A DNA stretch of 9,817 nt, from contig JAJZDO010000113.1 in the NCBI GenBank assembly GCA_021805955.1, forward strand, positions 1 to 9,817, written 5' to 3'. Position numbers and translations under genes: made by a program. Below are positions 1 through 6,082 of the stretch, piece by piece. The DNA comes from Acidobacteriota bacterium. GTDB taxonomy: Bacteria > Acidobacteriota > Terriglobia > Terriglobales > Acidobacteriaceae. The notes beneath the pieces are model-generated. The model saw nothing but the letters and a program-made list of their open reading frames with translations. It had not been told where the DNA came from and searched no databases. How positions within the stretch are numbered: the first letter of the stretch is position 1; each line of letters starts with the position of its first letter.

Positions 1-57
1 CGCGAAGGGACGGCACAACTCGCGTCTGAAATGGAATCGTTCGCAACCGGTTTCTGA
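1..57 (+). CDS. 3' end of an upstream gene, possibly a Mla-type ABC transporter ATPase
   Basis: Frame 1 is open from the window edge to a TGA at 55-57 and gives 18 residues ending ASEMESFATGF. An EGT followed by a short stretch and a final F-x-x-G loosely resembles the tail of MlaF-type ABC ATPases, which commonly sit next to MlaD genes. The following gene is of the MlaD type, so this is a plausible partner. Eighteen residues are too few to prove a family, and frame 2 is also open across this stretch until about position 84. Treat it as a probable gene end with a speculative identity. Confidence 0.35.
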   Translation, partial: REGTAQLASEMESFATGF

Positions 58-205
58 AAAGCGCATCTATATCGTCATTCACTGATTGAATTCGTAGAAC
101 GCACCAGAGTCCAGGATGCGGGAGACCTCTGCTATGCTCGACATATTCAGTTTCGGGATGGGCGGCGCCGTCCTCCCGATCGGCCGACTCTAACCAGGAG
201 AAGCT

Positions 206-1282
206 GTGCCAAATCAGCACGAGGTCCGTTGGTCGCAATTGAAGGTGGGCGGCCTGGTCATTGTCGCACTGGCTGCGCTCACCGCGCTGATTTTCCTTAT
301 GTCTGGGAGTTCAGGCGGCATCTTCAACCGCCGCATCCTCGTGCATTCCTTCTTCCAGAATGCCTCCGGACTCAAGCCGGGTGCTCCCGTGAACCTGCAA
401 GGCGTCACCATCGGGTCGGTCAAGAAGATCATCATTGTTCCCCAGCGCAAGCTGACTCCAGTCGAAGTCATCATGAGCCTTGGCCTGAACTATCAGGCGG
501 CGCTGCGCCGGGACACGATGGCTTCCCTGGAGACGGCGGGCGTGCTGGGAGACACCTTTGTCGATCTTGACAGCTCCCATGCCACTGGTCCGCCACTTAT
601 GAATGGCGATCAACTGCCGACGACGGAGACGCCCAGCCTCTCGGATGTGATCAAGTCCAGCCAGAGCACCATTCAGCAGGTCAATGTGATCCTGGGGAAA
701 TTGAATGACATGGCCGATATGCTGGCTACCGACAAGGGAACCCTGGGCGAGTTGATCAATGATCCCGGGCTGTATAAACGCGCCGTCGGGACCCTCGCCC
801 AGGCCCAGAATCTGGTCACGCAAGTCAACCAGGGCAAGGGCACGCTGGGAAAACTGGTCATGGATGACACACTGTACAACCACCTCAACGATACGGTGCT
901 CCGGTTGCAGAATATCGCCGACCGGATCGATGCCGGCAAGGGTACCTTGGGCCACCTGGTGAAAGACGATGCCCTGTATAACAACGTGAGCCAGACCGCG
1001 TCGAAAGCGAACAATCTGATGTCGCAGATCGATGCGGGCAAGGGAACGCTGGGCATGCTGGCGAAGGATGAGGCGTTCCGAAACAAAGTCAGCCTGACGG
1101 TGTCCGATCTGCATTCGATCTTGCAGCGCGCCGATGCAGGCCAGGGAACCATGGGCAAGTTGCTGCACGATCCTTCCTTGTACAACAACAGCGATCAGGC
1201 GGTGGTGGAGATGCGGAGGCTCTTGCAGGCCATTCGCGCCAATCCGAAAAAATACTTTGTCATCCGCTTGCACATTTTTTAG
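206..1282 (+). CDS. MCE/MlaD family lipid-transport substrate-binding protein with repeat tail
   Basis: Predicted membrane-anchored periplasmic protein of an MCE/Mla-type ABC system, a family that carries phospholipids or other hydrophobic compounds between inner and outer membrane. The start is GTG at 206, with AGGAG at 196-200 and a 5-nt spacer. The 358 residues read as a short cytoplasmic head, one transmembrane helix at about 14-33, and the MCE domain at about 40-122, including the typical GLKPGAPVNLQGVTIGSV stretch and ETAGVLGDTFVDL. The tail from about 145 is helical and holds five units headed by GTLG or GTMG at 177, 211, 245, 279 and 313. It ends in NPKKYFVIRLHIF, close to the usual C-terminus of such proteins. 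E. coli MlaD is about half this length and lacks this tail. No permease gene is visible in the window; it may lie upstream of position 1. The family call is firm; the transported substrate is unknown. Confidence 0.9.
   Translation: MPNQHEVRWSQLKVGGLVIVALAALTALIFLMSGSSGGIFNRRILVHSFFQNASGLKPGAPVNLQGVTIGSVKKIIIVPQRKLTPVEVIMSLGLNYQAALRRDTMASLETAGVLGDTFVDLDSSHATGPPLMNGDQLPTTETPSLSDVIKSSQSTIQQVNVILGKLNDMADMLATDKGTLGELINDPGLYKRAVGTLAQAQNLVTQVNQGKGTLGKLVMDDTLYNHLNDTVLRLQNIADRIDAGKGTLGHLVKDDALYNNVSQTASKANNLMSQIDAGKGTLGMLAKDEAFRNKVSLTVSDLHSILQRADAGQGTMGKLLHDPSLYNNSDQAVVEMRRLLQAIRANPKKYFVIRLHIF
734..1243 (+). repeat. Five in-frame 34-residue repeats in the MlaD-type protein
   Basis: Units start at 734, 836, 938, 1040 and 1142, exactly 102 nt apart. 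The shared pattern is [KQ]-G-T-[LM]-G-x-L-x-x-D-x-x-[LF]-Y/R-N, followed by a helical stretch that ends near D-A-G. The central units are closest to one another at the protein level (DAGKGTLG recurs), while the first and last are more diverged. The exact period with no insertions suggests duplication of one structural module under length constraint. DNA identity between units is only moderate, so the array is old rather than a recent slippage product. Confidence 0.85.
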
Positions 1283-1310
1283 AGGACTGCCTCGCGGACC
1301 GGCTTCCTCT
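1281..1310 (+). terminator. Weak hairpin just after the MlaD-type gene
   Basis: AGAGGA (1281-1286) can pair with TCCTCT (1305-1310), and GCC (1289-1291) with GGC (1301-1303), around a 9-nt loop. The left arm starts inside the stop codon. No T-run follows, so an intrinsic terminator is doubtful. It could be a 3'-end stabilising hairpin or chance. Confidence 0.25.
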
Positions 1311-1632
1311 CTCGATTCGAGCACTTGAACGCAATTCGAATGCAGGCCTGTTGCAGTTTCCGACGCAATCGACGAGTCCGTTATACGGCCGCCGTCGCAT
1401 GCCGCGTCTGGTAAATAGACTGCCGATGGATTCTCGGCCAAGGGCCGGAGATGCATCCGTCAGTCGCTGGCCTGCCTTCACAGGCACTCTTCGCCTCGAT
1501 TCCTTAAAGATTGCCTCGGCTGGCACAAATACGCTGGGCCTTTTACAATTGATGTGGAAGTAATCCAGACATTAAATTCTGCGTTGGCAGTCCTCTGCGT
1601 CGCACCCAAGACCAAGAGGTTGAAGGATACAC
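1283..1632. other. 350-bp intergenic region upstream of the first propeller gene
   Basis: No open frame here looks coding. It contains a bulged GC-rich hairpin at about 1432-1451 (GGCC at 1436-1439 facing GGCC at 1443-1446), the promoter-like element at 1520-1549, and an 83-nt presumed leader up to the ATG at 1633. GAAGGA at 1622-1627 is a good ribosome binding site, 5 nt before the ATG. Nothing else recognisable was seen. Confidence 0.6.
1520..1549 (+). promoter_or_regulatory. Putative promoter of the first propeller gene
   Basis: CTGGCA (1520-1525), an 18-nt spacer and TACAAT (1544-1549) make a passable sigma-70-type promoter, preceded by TTT in the spacer. A matching arrangement, CTAGCA, 19 nt, TACAAT, lies at the same distance upstream of the second propeller gene. 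The TACAAT is 83 nt before the first ATG and 79 nt before the second. The duplicated arrangement is the main support. Confidence 0.45.
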
Positions 1633-2934
1633 ATGAAGTTTTGGAAGTATAGCCGTGTCGCTTTGGCGTTGATTGGCTCAGTGGCGTTAGGCCTGAGCAT
1701 CACTTGCTGCGGCGTCTACACCTCCGGTTACATGTACGTGACAGGGGTGCAATATAGCCAGATTGGCGCGTATAAGATCGACCACGATTTTGGCTACCTG
1801 ACACCGGTCACCGGCTCTCCGTTCGCATCCGCCGGGGCCAATCCAGTGCAGGAAGTGGTCATCCCGGGAGGACGTTTTCTGGCGGTCGTCTACAAGGGAG
1901 CCAGCCAGACTCCGGGATCGGGAGGCGTTTCCATCTATACCATTGGCGGAGCCGGAGTGCTCGACTTTCAGGAGAATTACTCGAGTTCCGGTATCAATCC
2001 GGTTTCCATCGCCCTGGCTCCCAGCGGCACCTATCTATATGTTCTCGATCAGCTGGCCCCCGATGGATCGGGCAAAGGGGACATTACGGTTTTTCAATTC
2101 GCCACGGATACCGGCAAGCTGACCTTGATCACCAACGCAAATACCTTCAATACGAATGGCTCGCAGTTGCCGTATTTTGAAGTGGATTACAACCCAGTCC
2201 AGATCGTAACGCTGGGTCAGTACATCTATGCTCTGGATCAGGCCTACAATCCGACTTCCAGCAAAACTGCCGGCAATATTCCACCCGCCTGCGCCAATGC
2301 GCCTGTTGGCTCGCCATGCGCCACTCCGGATGTTTTCCTCTATGCCATCGCCAACTCGACAGGACAACTGACACTTACCCAGAACCAGCCGCTCGTCTTA
2401 GGCGGCGTCCTGCCTGGCGCGGCGAGTACGATGGCCGTCTCAGGCACTCAGAAATACGTGTACATCGCGGATACTGCTCTGGGCGCGAATCCCGGACGGA
2501 TTCTACCCTTTCAGCAGGGAGTGGGCGGAGTGTTGGAAACCCTCGTCGGCGGCCCAACCAACAATATTCAGAACGGCGCCTTCCCGGACGCAATCCTGGC
2601 CAACTCCAACGGCACCTTCCTGTACGTCGCGAACTTTGGGCCCAGCGTCATTACCCAGCCGAACAGTATCATCACCGCGTATACGATCGACCCGACGAAT
2701 GGGCAGTTGCAGACGCTTTCCACCGGTTTCTATCCGGTCGGCGGAGCGGGGCCGATCTGGATGGTCGAGGACCCCACCGACCAATATTTATATAGCGTCA
2801 ATTACAACACCAATAACATTTCAGGAAAGATTATCGACCAGACCACGGGCCAGTTGTCGAACATGTTTAAAGGCACCACGTTTGCTACGGTTGGTCAGCC
2901 AACCTTCGTCGCGGTTACGTCGCGGGTGTACTAA
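1633..2934 (+). CDS. Lipoprotein with seven-bladed YVTN/lactonase-like beta-propeller (copy 1)
   Basis: Predicted exported lipoprotein of 433 residues. Residues 1-25 form a lipoprotein signal (basic start MKFWKYSR, hydrophobic core) with lipobox ITCC and the likely lipidated Cys at 26, aligned one-to-one with Cys26 of the next gene. The Cys at the -1 position is unusual, since Gly, Ala or Ser is normal there. Seven propeller-strand signatures of the Y-[LVI]-Y-V/A type lie near residues 33, 82, 134, 197, 275, 329 and 385, which fits a closed seven-bladed propeller. An insertion around 205-232 carries two Cys (220, 229) that could form a disulfide. Related folds include 6-phosphogluconolactonase (Pgl) and YVTN surface proteins, but a signal peptide and lipid anchor argue against a cytosolic lactonase. 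The role may be surface binding or scaffolding, and is unknown. The start is supported by GAAGGA 5 nt upstream. Confidence 0.87.
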   Translation: MKFWKYSRVALALIGSVALGLSITCCGVYTSGYMYVTGVQYSQIGAYKIDHDFGYLTPVTGSPFASAGANPVQEVVIPGGRFLAVVYKGASQTPGSGGVSIYTIGGAGVLDFQENYSSSGINPVSIALAPSGTYLYVLDQLAPDGSGKGDITVFQFATDTGKLTLITNANTFNTNGSQLPYFEVDYNPVQIVTLGQYIYALDQAYNPTSSKTAGNIPPACANAPVGSPCATPDVFLYAIANSTGQLTLTQNQPLVLGGVLPGAASTMAVSGTQKYVYIADTALGANPGRILPFQQGVGGVLETLVGGPTNNIQNGAFPDAILANSNGTFLYVANFGPSVITQPNSIITAYTIDPTNGQLQTLSTGFYPVGGAGPIWMVEDPTDQYLYSVNYNTNNISGKIIDQTTGQLSNMFKGTTFATVGQPTFVAVTSRVY

Positions 2935-2951
2935 GCCTGTGGATGGAGTAT

Positions 2952-2985
2952 CGCTGGAGGGCCTCTGCAAGGACACCCTCCGGCG
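2952..2985 (+). terminator. Candidate terminator hairpin after propeller gene 1
   Basis: The arms 2952-2961 (CGCTGGAGGG) and 2976-2985 (CCCTCCGGCG) pair over 10 positions with a single G-U pair, around a 14-nt loop. The stem starts 17 nt after the stop codon. The tail is only CTTCTCTC, so intrinsic termination may be partial. Its position between two genes that each have a promoter-like element fits separate transcription units. Confidence 0.45.
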
Positions 2986-3076
2986 CTTCTCTCAATGGAG
3001 ATCAATGGATTGTGCTGTTCCGATATCTGCATCGAGAAAGCAATCTTTGCATTTCCCCGTCTTTTGCGGCGGAGCG

Positions 3077-3107
3077 CTAGCAGAAAGTCGGTTGGCGCTT
3101 TTACAAT
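3077..3107 (+). promoter_or_regulatory. Putative promoter of the second propeller gene
   Basis: CTAGCA (3077-3082), a 19-nt spacer ending in CTTT, and TACAAT (3102-3107). It mirrors the element before the first propeller gene; both read CTTTTACAAT at the 3' end. The -35-like part is weak against TTGACA, so the claim rests on the shared layout. The gene has its own ribosome binding site, AAAGGA at 3176-3181, 5 nt before the ATG. Confidence 0.45.
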
Positions 3108-3186
3108 ACAAGTTAGGAACAACCCCTCAAGGCTTCAACAAAGAATACCCTGTTGCTGAACTCAAAGCCGGGGACAAAGGAATCGC

Positions 3187-4425
3187 ATGAAGTGGAGTCA
3201 ATACGGCCGGCTCACCTTGGCCTTGGTTGCATCTCTGGCTCTTGGATTGAGCATGACGGCCTGTAATCCAAGTTTCACGCTCGGGTTTGTCTACACTCTC
3301 AACACCAAGACCACGCCGGGCACGATTAGCGCGTATACGATCGATAGCGTTTCGGGAGCCATCACGCAGGTGGCGAATTCGCCATTTCCATCGGGTGGCC
3401 AGTATCCGGTTGCCGTTGCTGTGAGCAACAGCAACGGCAACAACGACTACCTCTATGTCATCCATGAAATCGACAACACTGTGGTCCAGTTCAATATCGG
3501 GACGGACGGCAAGCTGTATCAGGCCCACACTTACAACACGCCAGGCACCTATCCCATTGCGACCGCGATCGATCCCAGCAACAGGTATCTCTTCGTCGTG
3601 GATAGCTACGCGCCTGGATTCAATGGTGTCGCGCCTCCCAATATCAATCCGCTGGTAACCAATACGGTTCCTACCCAGGGCTGCGTCGTGGTCTATCCCA
3701 TCAGCCAAACGGATGGATCGCTTGGCACGCCCGTCGCGGGGAACGATGGAAATTGCTTTACCATCGGTACCCCTGTCATCGGCTCGCAACCCATTGGCGT
3801 CACCGCGACCGCGTTTGTGAATTACCTGTATGTCGCCGACCAGGGCACGCACTCGATCTATGCGTATTCCGTGAACTATACAACCGGCCTATTGACTCCG
3901 CTGGCCAACAACAATTTTCAGGCGGGCGTAAAACCCAGCGCGATCGTCAGCGATCCAACCGGGCGATTCGTCTACGTGACCGACCAGTATCAAAATTTAA
4001 TTCTCGCGTACAACATCATTAACGGAGGGTCGCTGCAATCCCAGGTGAACGGTCCATTTCCGACCGGCCTGTATCCCTACGGAATGGTGGTCGATCCACG
4101 GGCAAAATTTCTTTACGTGACCAACTATAACTCGAATACTGTGACCGCCTACACCATCCAGGCGTCTACGGGCAATCCCGTTGCGGTATCGGGGGGAGGG
4201 TACGGTACCGGAACCGGACCGACCTGCATCGCGCTGGAACCGGCATATGGGCGGTTCGTCTACACGGCGAATTTTCTGGATAATTCCGTGACCGGTTTCG
4301 AGCTCAATCCGCACACCGGAGTTCTCGTGACTGCGCTGAACAGTCCATATCCGGCCGGTGGCCTGCCCGACTGCGTTGCCGCGTCCGCCAACGGCACGCA
4401 TCCGGTGCAAAGCATCACTCCATAG
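3187..4425 (+). CDS. Lipoprotein with seven-bladed YVTN/lactonase-like beta-propeller (copy 2)
   Basis: Paralogue of the preceding gene, 412 residues. The signal peptide is nearly superimposable on that of copy 1, with a canonical lipobox MTAC and lipidated Cys at 26. Seven strand-turn signatures lie near residues 34, 88, 134, 213, 261, 308 and 357. The clearest are YLYVADQGTHSIYAYSV, FVYVTDQYQNLILAYNI and FLYVTNYNSNTVTAYTI, with D-P-[ST] turns before them, as in YVTN-family propellers. The blade 3-4 connection is enlarged and holds Cys166 and Cys190, in roughly the same region as the two Cys of copy 1. No catalytic assignment is possible: lactonase-like propellers share the fold with many non-enzymes. 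Anchoring places it in the periplasm or at the outer membrane. Different loop lengths between the copies suggest functional divergence after duplication. Transcription probably ends at the strong hairpin just downstream. Confidence 0.9.
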   Translation: MKWSQYGRLTLALVASLALGLSMTACNPSFTLGFVYTLNTKTTPGTISAYTIDSVSGAITQVANSPFPSGGQYPVAVAVSNSNGNNDYLYVIHEIDNTVVQFNIGTDGKLYQAHTYNTPGTYPIATAIDPSNRYLFVVDSYAPGFNGVAPPNINPLVTNTVPTQGCVVVYPISQTDGSLGTPVAGNDGNCFTIGTPVIGSQPIGVTATAFVNYLYVADQGTHSIYAYSVNYTTGLLTPLANNNFQAGVKPSAIVSDPTGRFVYVTDQYQNLILAYNIINGGSLQSQVNGPFPTGLYPYGMVVDPRAKFLYVTNYNSNTVTAYTIQASTGNPVAVSGGGYGTGTGPTCIALEPAYGRFVYTANFLDNSVTGFELNPHTGVLVTALNSPYPAGGLPDCVAASANGTHPVQSITP

Positions 4426-4458
4426 CGTTCGCGAAAGTCCGCAAATTCGCTCCGCAAG

Positions 4459-4486
4459 AAAAAGTCCGCATTCAGCGGACTTTTTT
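4459..4486 (+). terminator. Strong rho-independent terminator after propeller gene 2
   Basis: GTCCGC (4464-4469) pairs with GCGGAC (4475-4480) around a 5-nt ATTCA loop. Five As (4459-4463) face six Ts (4481-4486), extending the pairing to about 11 bp and giving a U-tract. The A-run on the other side would let it work in both directions. It begins 33 nt after the stop codon. Confidence 0.88.
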
Positions 4487-4756
4487 CTTCCACCATGATT
4501 CATCTTTCCCCGCCATCGCTCCGTACGAAATAATACAGCGGATCTACAGATGCCGTATTCAAAATCAGAGGAGTCATTCTTCGGTCGCCGCGGCGACCTC
4601 AGAATCCAGAAGGTGATGACAGAGTTCACGAGGCGCATAATGTCTGGGCTCACTTCGCCGTACCGGGCCTGCTGAGCGAAGTCGGAGCGTTCAGAATGGC
4701 TCTCTACCGCAAATCGCCACACAAACGGTAAATGCGCCATACAGTCGCCGGGGTGG
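4487..4756. other. Non-coding stretch between terminator and oxidase fragment
   Basis: Part of the 331-bp gap between genes. No reading frame here resembles the missing first two domains of the downstream multicopper oxidase. The forward frame feeding that fragment has a TGA at 4673-4675. A - strand frame runs through 4495-4740, but it continues antisense through the propeller gene and is not credible as a gene. The recognisable content is the REP-like repeat pair at 4574-4701. Confidence 0.6.
4574..4701. repeat. Two REP-like imperfect inverted repeats
   Basis: Element A: GGTCGCCGCGGCGACC (4583-4598) is a perfect 16-bp palindrome flanked, after a 2-bp mismatch, by ATTCT (4576-4580) and AGAAT (4601-4605). 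Element B: at 4669-4700, CTGAGCGAAGTCG is followed by GCGTTCAGAATGGC. Read on the - strand, both begin ATTCTGA and run into CGC and CGAC motifs, so they look like diverged copies of one family. They resemble in style the short CATTCTGAGCG/GCGAAG intergenic repeats often found in bacterial genomes. Whether they are repeated in this genome cannot be judged from one window. Confidence 0.4.
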
Positions 4757-5113
4757 ATGCGTGAATCGAAGAAAGTTTCTTCGCGCTACGGAGATTTCGA
4801 CCATTGGACGATCCATGGTCCTTCGTGGCTGAAAACGAAACAAATCCAGCTTACCGAGGGAACGCGATACCGTCTAATTTCTTATAACCGGAGCGATGAT
4901 ATTCATCCCGTGCATCTCCACCGGCACAGTTTTGAACTGAAATCCTTGAACGGCAAGTCGACGGCTGGAATTTTTAAAGATGTAGTTCTGTTGCAGACAC
5001 GCGCAAAGACGGAAGTAGCTTTTACAGCGAATCATCCCGGCAAAACCCTGGTTCACTGTCATCGGCAAGATCATATGGACCCCGGCTTCATGATGCTGTT
5101 CGACTATGCTTAA
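4757..5113 (+). CDS. C-terminal cupredoxin domain of a multicopper oxidase (5'-truncated gene)
   Basis: Only 118 residues, matching the third domain of three-domain multicopper oxidases, which normally run to about 450-600 residues. All C-terminal copper motifs are intact: HPVHLHRH (residues 50-57) and HCHRQDHMDPGF (100-111). These supply the type-1 ligands His50, Cys101 and His106 and the second halves of the type-2/3 His pairs (His53, His55, His100, His102). The axial position is Phe111, not Met, as in high-potential laccase-like sites. Without domains 1 and 2 the trinuclear centre cannot form, so oxidase activity is not expected. Family-like sequence begins near residue 11 (YGDFDHW), right after a stretch with no homology, which suggests a deletion or insertion breakpoint near 4785. 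The ATG at 4757 has no clear ribosome binding site. The gene overlaps the next by 8 bp. It is most likely a decaying remnant; a standalone copper-binding protein is a less likely reading. Confidence 0.72.
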   Translation: MRESKKVSSRYGDFDHWTIHGPSWLKTKQIQLTEGTRYRLISYNRSDDIHPVHLHRHSFELKSLNGKSTAGIFKDVVLLQTRAKTEVAFTANHPGKTLVHCHRQDHMDPGFMMLFDYA

Positions 5114-6005
5114 ATATTTAAGAGAACTGGACCTGAGGATGCATCTGTCGCTGGCTCGAATCCGTCTGTCCATGGGCCTGCTGGCTCTGATCCTCATTTT
5201 CGCGGCGCATGGATTTTTGCATGCCCAGAACAACTACGAAATTCAAGTCTATCCGTCCGAGACGATTGCCCCGAAAACCCTGCTCACGGAATTGCACAGC
5301 AACTACACCGTGGAGGGCAGCACCACGACTCAGTATGGGATGCTGCCCACCCAAGGTCAGGAACATGAAACCATCGAGCTGACCCAGGGCATTACAAACT
5401 GGTCGGAAGTTGGGTTTTATATTTTTACCGAGGAAAAGAACGGGAGCGGCGTGCAGTGGGTCGGCGATCACATCCGTCCGCGCGTGCGCGCTCCTCTCAG
5501 TTGGCATCTGCCGGTGGGCCTGAGCCTTTCGAATGAGATCGGGTATGCCCGCGCGGCATATGCGAATCCAACCTGGTCCTGGCAGATCATGCCGATCGTC
5601 GATCAGACCCTGGGGAAATGGTACTGGTCCGTGAATGGAACCATGAACTGGGGTATCCATCCCGTCTCCCTCCCTCCCGGTTCCACCCCGGAAGAAATTG
5701 CATATTACTACCGCGATGTCTCGCCGCATGGAGTGACCTTCGGACCCGCCGCCACGCTGACGTATCAGCCTTCCAAGCTCTACAACTTCGGTATTGAATA
5801 TTACGGATACTACGGTGAGTTCGGCAATTTCGTTTCCCTCCACAATCAGCAACAGCAATTCTTCCCGGTGGTGAATCTGTTCGTCTCGCCCAAGTGGGAG
5901 ATCAATATTGGCGCCGGATGGGGAGCGACGGCATCCACGGACCATCTGATCGTGAAGGGAATCCTCGGGCACTACTTCAACTGGGGCGACTGGAAACATC
6001 ATTAG
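5106..6005 (+). CDS. Predicted outer-membrane beta-barrel protein, function unknown
   Basis: 299 residues from the ATG at 5106, which overlaps the stop of the oxidase fragment (ATGCTTAA). ATG 5139 (residue 12) is an equally plausible start and gives a more normal signal peptide of about 29 residues, ending ...AAHGFLHA before QNNYEIQVYP. The mature part is rich in Tyr, Trp and Gly and alternates in barrel fashion: ETIELTQGITNWSEVGFYIF, VGDHIRPRVRAPLSW, LYNFGIEYYGYYGEF, FFPVVNLFVSPKWEINIG, HLIVKGILGHYFNW. From memory it resembles a family of uncharacterised secreted proteins of soil bacteria beginning with a Q-V-Y-x-S-[DE]-T-[IV]-A-P motif. I know no assigned function. A link to copper or oxidase chemistry is suggested only by the neighbouring fragment. 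Neither start has a well-spaced ribosome binding site, so translation may be coupled to the upstream frame. Confidence 0.75.
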   Translation: MLKYLRELDLRMHLSLARIRLSMGLLALILIFAAHGFLHAQNNYEIQVYPSETIAPKTLLTELHSNYTVEGSTTTQYGMLPTQGQEHETIELTQGITNWSEVGFYIFTEEKNGSGVQWVGDHIRPRVRAPLSWHLPVGLSLSNEIGYARAAYANPTWSWQIMPIVDQTLGKWYWSVNGTMNWGIHPVSLPPGSTPEEIAYYYRDVSPHGVTFGPAATLTYQPSKLYNFGIEYYGYYGEFGNFVSLHNQQQQFFPVVNLFVSPKWEINIGAGWGATASTDHLIVKGILGHYFNWGDWKHH

Positions 6006-6035
6006 TGTCCGCCGGGTATATCCGCCAGGCATCTG

Positions 6036-6063
6036 CATCGCTCCGCCACTCCGCGGAGCGATG
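6036..6063 (+). promoter_or_regulatory. Perfect 11-bp hairpin in the leader of the GlcNAc kinase gene
   Basis: CATCGCTCCGC (6036-6046) is exactly complementary to GCGGAGCGATG (6053-6063), with a 6-nt loop CACTCC. It lies 30 nt after the outer-membrane gene and ends 7 nt before the first possible kinase start at 6071. The only GGAG near that start (6055-6058) is inside the right arm, so the fold would hide the ribosome binding site. The tail TGCGTTTATG is a poor U-tract, so it may be a weak terminator, a translational block or both. Confidence 0.55.
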
Positions 6064-6082
6064 TGCGTTTATGCTGGGAAGC

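Noticed and set aside
311..1456. Long - strand open frame (381 codons) opposite the MlaD-type gene
   Set aside because: It is antisense to a clearly recognised gene, shows no family motifs, and is explained by G+C-rich codon bias.
1506..1514. AAAGATTGC, found inverted as GCAATCTTT upstream of the second propeller gene
   Set aside because: Orientation and distance to the TACAAT box differ between the two sites, so a shared regulator site is not supported; nine bases can recur by chance.
1521..1534. Possible sigma-54 promoter (TGGCAC followed by GC)
   Set aside because: The GG-to-GC distance is 9 instead of 10 and the -12 element TTGC is missing.
3997..4740. 247-codon - strand frame running through the gap before the oxidase fragment
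   Set aside because: It crosses the strong terminator and continues antisense through the propeller gene. Its part in the gap shows no motif.
5118..6038. 306-codon - strand frame opposite the outer-membrane gene
   Set aside because: Antisense shadow. The forward frame has a signal peptide and barrel-like pattern; the reverse has neither.
5894..6082. N-terminal extension of the kinase frame into the outer-membrane gene
   Set aside because: The family N-terminus begins at MAYYLGLDAGGT; the upstream residues are the outer-membrane gene read in another frame.
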